From contig NZ_JAUSZJ010000002.1 in the NCBI RefSeq assembly GCF_030817475.1, forward strand, positions 1,913,501 to 1,977,500: a stretch of DNA of 64,000 nt, written 5' to 3'. This DNA comes from Streptomyces sp. V2I9. Lineage in GTDB: Bacteria; Actinomycetota; Actinomycetes; Streptomycetales; Streptomycetaceae. Below are positions 62,824 to 64,000 of this stretch, in pieces. Position 1 is the stretch's first letter, and every line of letters begins with the position of its first letter. The position numbers and the translations under genes were made by a program. The notes under the pieces were generated by a model, which was not told the DNA's origin, made no database searches, and saw nothing but the letters and a program-made list of their open reading frames with translations.

Positions 62824-64000
62824 ATGGCCAACTTCTCCAAGTCGAACGTGCCGCAGTTCTCCGTCGAGGTGTACCAGAACGCGTTCCTGCCCGAGGGAGG
62901 CCGCGAGGTCAACGCCATCGTGACCGTCACCTCGACGGGCGGCGGCACCACCGGCGGGATACCCCTGGCGGATTCGGGGGCCGCGTACGGGGCGGGGCGG
63001 GGGCCGAGCGCCGCCGTCGTGCTGATGGTCGACTGCTCGGGCTCGATGGACTACCCGCCGACGAAGATGCGCAACGCGCGTGACGCGACGGCGGCGGCCG
63101 TCGACACCCTGCGCGACGGCACCCTGTTCGCGGTGGTCGCCGGGACGCATGTCGCCCGGGACGTCTATCCGGGCGACGGGCGGCTCGCGGTCGCCGACGC
63201 GCACACGAAGGCACAGGCCAAGGAGGCCCTGCGCAGGCTCAGCGCCGGCGGGGGCACCGCGATCGGCACCTGGCTGGGACTGGCCGACCGGCTGCTGGGC
63301 TCGGCCGACGCGGCCATCCGGCACGGCATCCTGCTGACCGACGGCCGCAACGAGCACGAGGCGCCCGAGGATCTGCGGGCGGCGCTGGACGCCTGCGCGG
63401 GCCGGTTCACCTGCGACGCCCGCGGGGTGGGCACCGACTGGGAGGTGAAGGAGGTCACCGGCATCGCCGCCGCCCTCCTCGGCACGGCCGACATCGTCGC
63501 CGACCCCTCGGGCCTGGCCGCGGACTTCACGCGGATGATGGAGAACGCCATGGACAAGGAGGTCGCGGACGTGGCGCTGCGGCTCTGGACTCCGGTGGGG
63601 GTGGAGATCCGGTTCGTGAAGCAGGTCGCGCCGACCGTGGCGGACCTGACCGGGCGGCGCACCGAGGCGGGCCCCCGCGCCGGGGACTACCCGACCGGTT
63701 CGTGGGGCGACGAGTCACGGGACTACCACGTGTGCGTACGGGTTCCGGAGGCCGGGATCGGCCAGGAGATGCTGGCGGCACGGGTCTCCCTGATCCTGCC
63801 CGACCCCTCGGGCACGGGCGTGCCGCAGCCCCTGTCGCAAGGGCTCGTACGGGCGGTGTGGACGGACGACATGGCGGCGTCCACCTCGATCAATCCGCAT
63901 GTCGCGCACTACACGGGCCAGGCCGAGCTGGCGCAGGTCATCCAGCAGGGCCTGGAAGCGCGCAAGTCGGGCGATTTCCACGGCGCGACGGCCAAGCTGG
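62824..64000 (+). CDS. von Willebrand factor A domain protein (3' end outside window)
   Basis: The frame is open from ATG 62824 (AAGGAG upstream) to the end of the window, at least 392 residues. After a beta-rich N-terminal segment (FSVEVYQNAFLPEGGREVNAIVTVT) comes a VWA domain with an intact metal-ion site: DCSGSM (Asp70, Ser72, Ser74), the Thr of GGGTAIGT and the Asp of LLTDGRN. A second beta domain follows (VALRLWTPVGVEIRFVKQV ... VCVRVPEAGIGQEML), then the start of a helix (AELAQVIQQGLEARKSGDFHGATAKL). Paired with a PP2C and a kinase it recalls the VWA-phosphatase-kinase triads of bacterial Ter systems. It has no signal peptide and is likely cytosolic. Confidence 0.9.
   Translation, partial: MANFSKSNVPQFSVEVYQNAFLPEGGREVNAIVTVTSTGGGTTGGIPLADSGAAYGAGRGPSAAVVLMVDCSGSMDYPPTKMRNARDATAAAVDTLRDGTLFAVVAGTHVARDVYPGDGRLAVADAHTKAQAKEALRRLSAGGGTAIGTWLGLADRLLGSADAAIRHGILLTDGRNEHEAPEDLRAALDACAGRFTCDARGVGTDWEVKEVTGIAAALLGTADIVADPSGLAADFTRMMENAMDKEVADVALRLWTPVGVEIRFVKQVAPTVADLTGRRTEAGPRAGDYPTGSWGDESRDYHVCVRVPEAGIGQEMLAARVSLILPDPSGTGVPQPLSQGLVRAVWTDDMAASTSINPHVAHYTGQAELAQVIQQGLEARKSGDFHGATAKL

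Overview
The window is very GC-rich with dense genes on both strands, strong third-codon-position GC bias, frequent GTG starts and long GC hairpins between convergent genes. Together with a mycothiol-world DsbA-like protein, PknG/GlnX/GlnH homologues, a Nur-type sodF promoter and a csn-type chitosan-oligosaccharide operon, this points to a Streptomyces chromosome (core region, not a mobile island). From memory the gene order resembles the sodF1 to csnR-K to pknG stretch of S. coelicolor; I could not check this by search. No tRNA, rRNA, CRISPR array, insertion sequence, prophage or secondary-metabolite cluster is visible.

Region by region. 1-9 kb: two paralogous amino-acid permeases flank a frameshifted FAD oxidoreductase, bioY, and a membrane Ser/Thr kinase fused to a PstS-like binding domain, followed by a secreted glycerophosphodiesterase. 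9-13 kb: oxidative-stress and carbon genes: a Dps with a histone-like tail, a transketolase and sodF with a Nur box. 13-16 kb: an autoregulated ArsR/DUF2071 pair, a hypothetical protein and a Vat-like acetyltransferase. 16-20 kb: a small type VII secretion-associated operon (helical protein, WxG/PPE-like protein, mycosin) beside an XRE regulator, with locally lower GC. 20-36 kb: purine permease, VOC protein, DsbA-like protein, two aminopeptidase N paralogues, a large secreted subtilase, asd and several small proteins. 36-41 kb: allantoicase with a LysR regulator, a tiny membrane protein, malQ and an uncharacterised repeat protein whose stop codon abuts the malQ start. 41-54 kb: a secreted GH84-like enzyme, an HNH protein, an MscS channel, a lipoprotein, and the ROK regulator / ABC transporter / GH4 / kinase operon for amino-sugar oligosaccharides.

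54.5-64 kb is the most interesting part: a co-directional, mostly overlapping gene set encoding a GlnX-like four-helix membrane sensor, a GlnH-like binding protein, a coiled-coil protein of unknown function, a PknG-type kinase with two zinc knuckles and a serine/arginine-rich linker, a PP2C phosphatase with two zinc ribbons, and a von Willebrand A protein that runs off the end. It reads as a complete sense / phosphorylate / dephosphorylate / scaffold module that extends the mycobacterial GlnX-GlnH-PknG system with a PP2C-VWA pair.

Shared themes are amino-acid and peptide use (permeases, PepN pair, subtilase, PknG module), amino-sugar scavenging (csn operon, GH84) and nutrient-sensing kinases (two different eukaryotic-like kinases, each tied to a solute-binding-protein fold).
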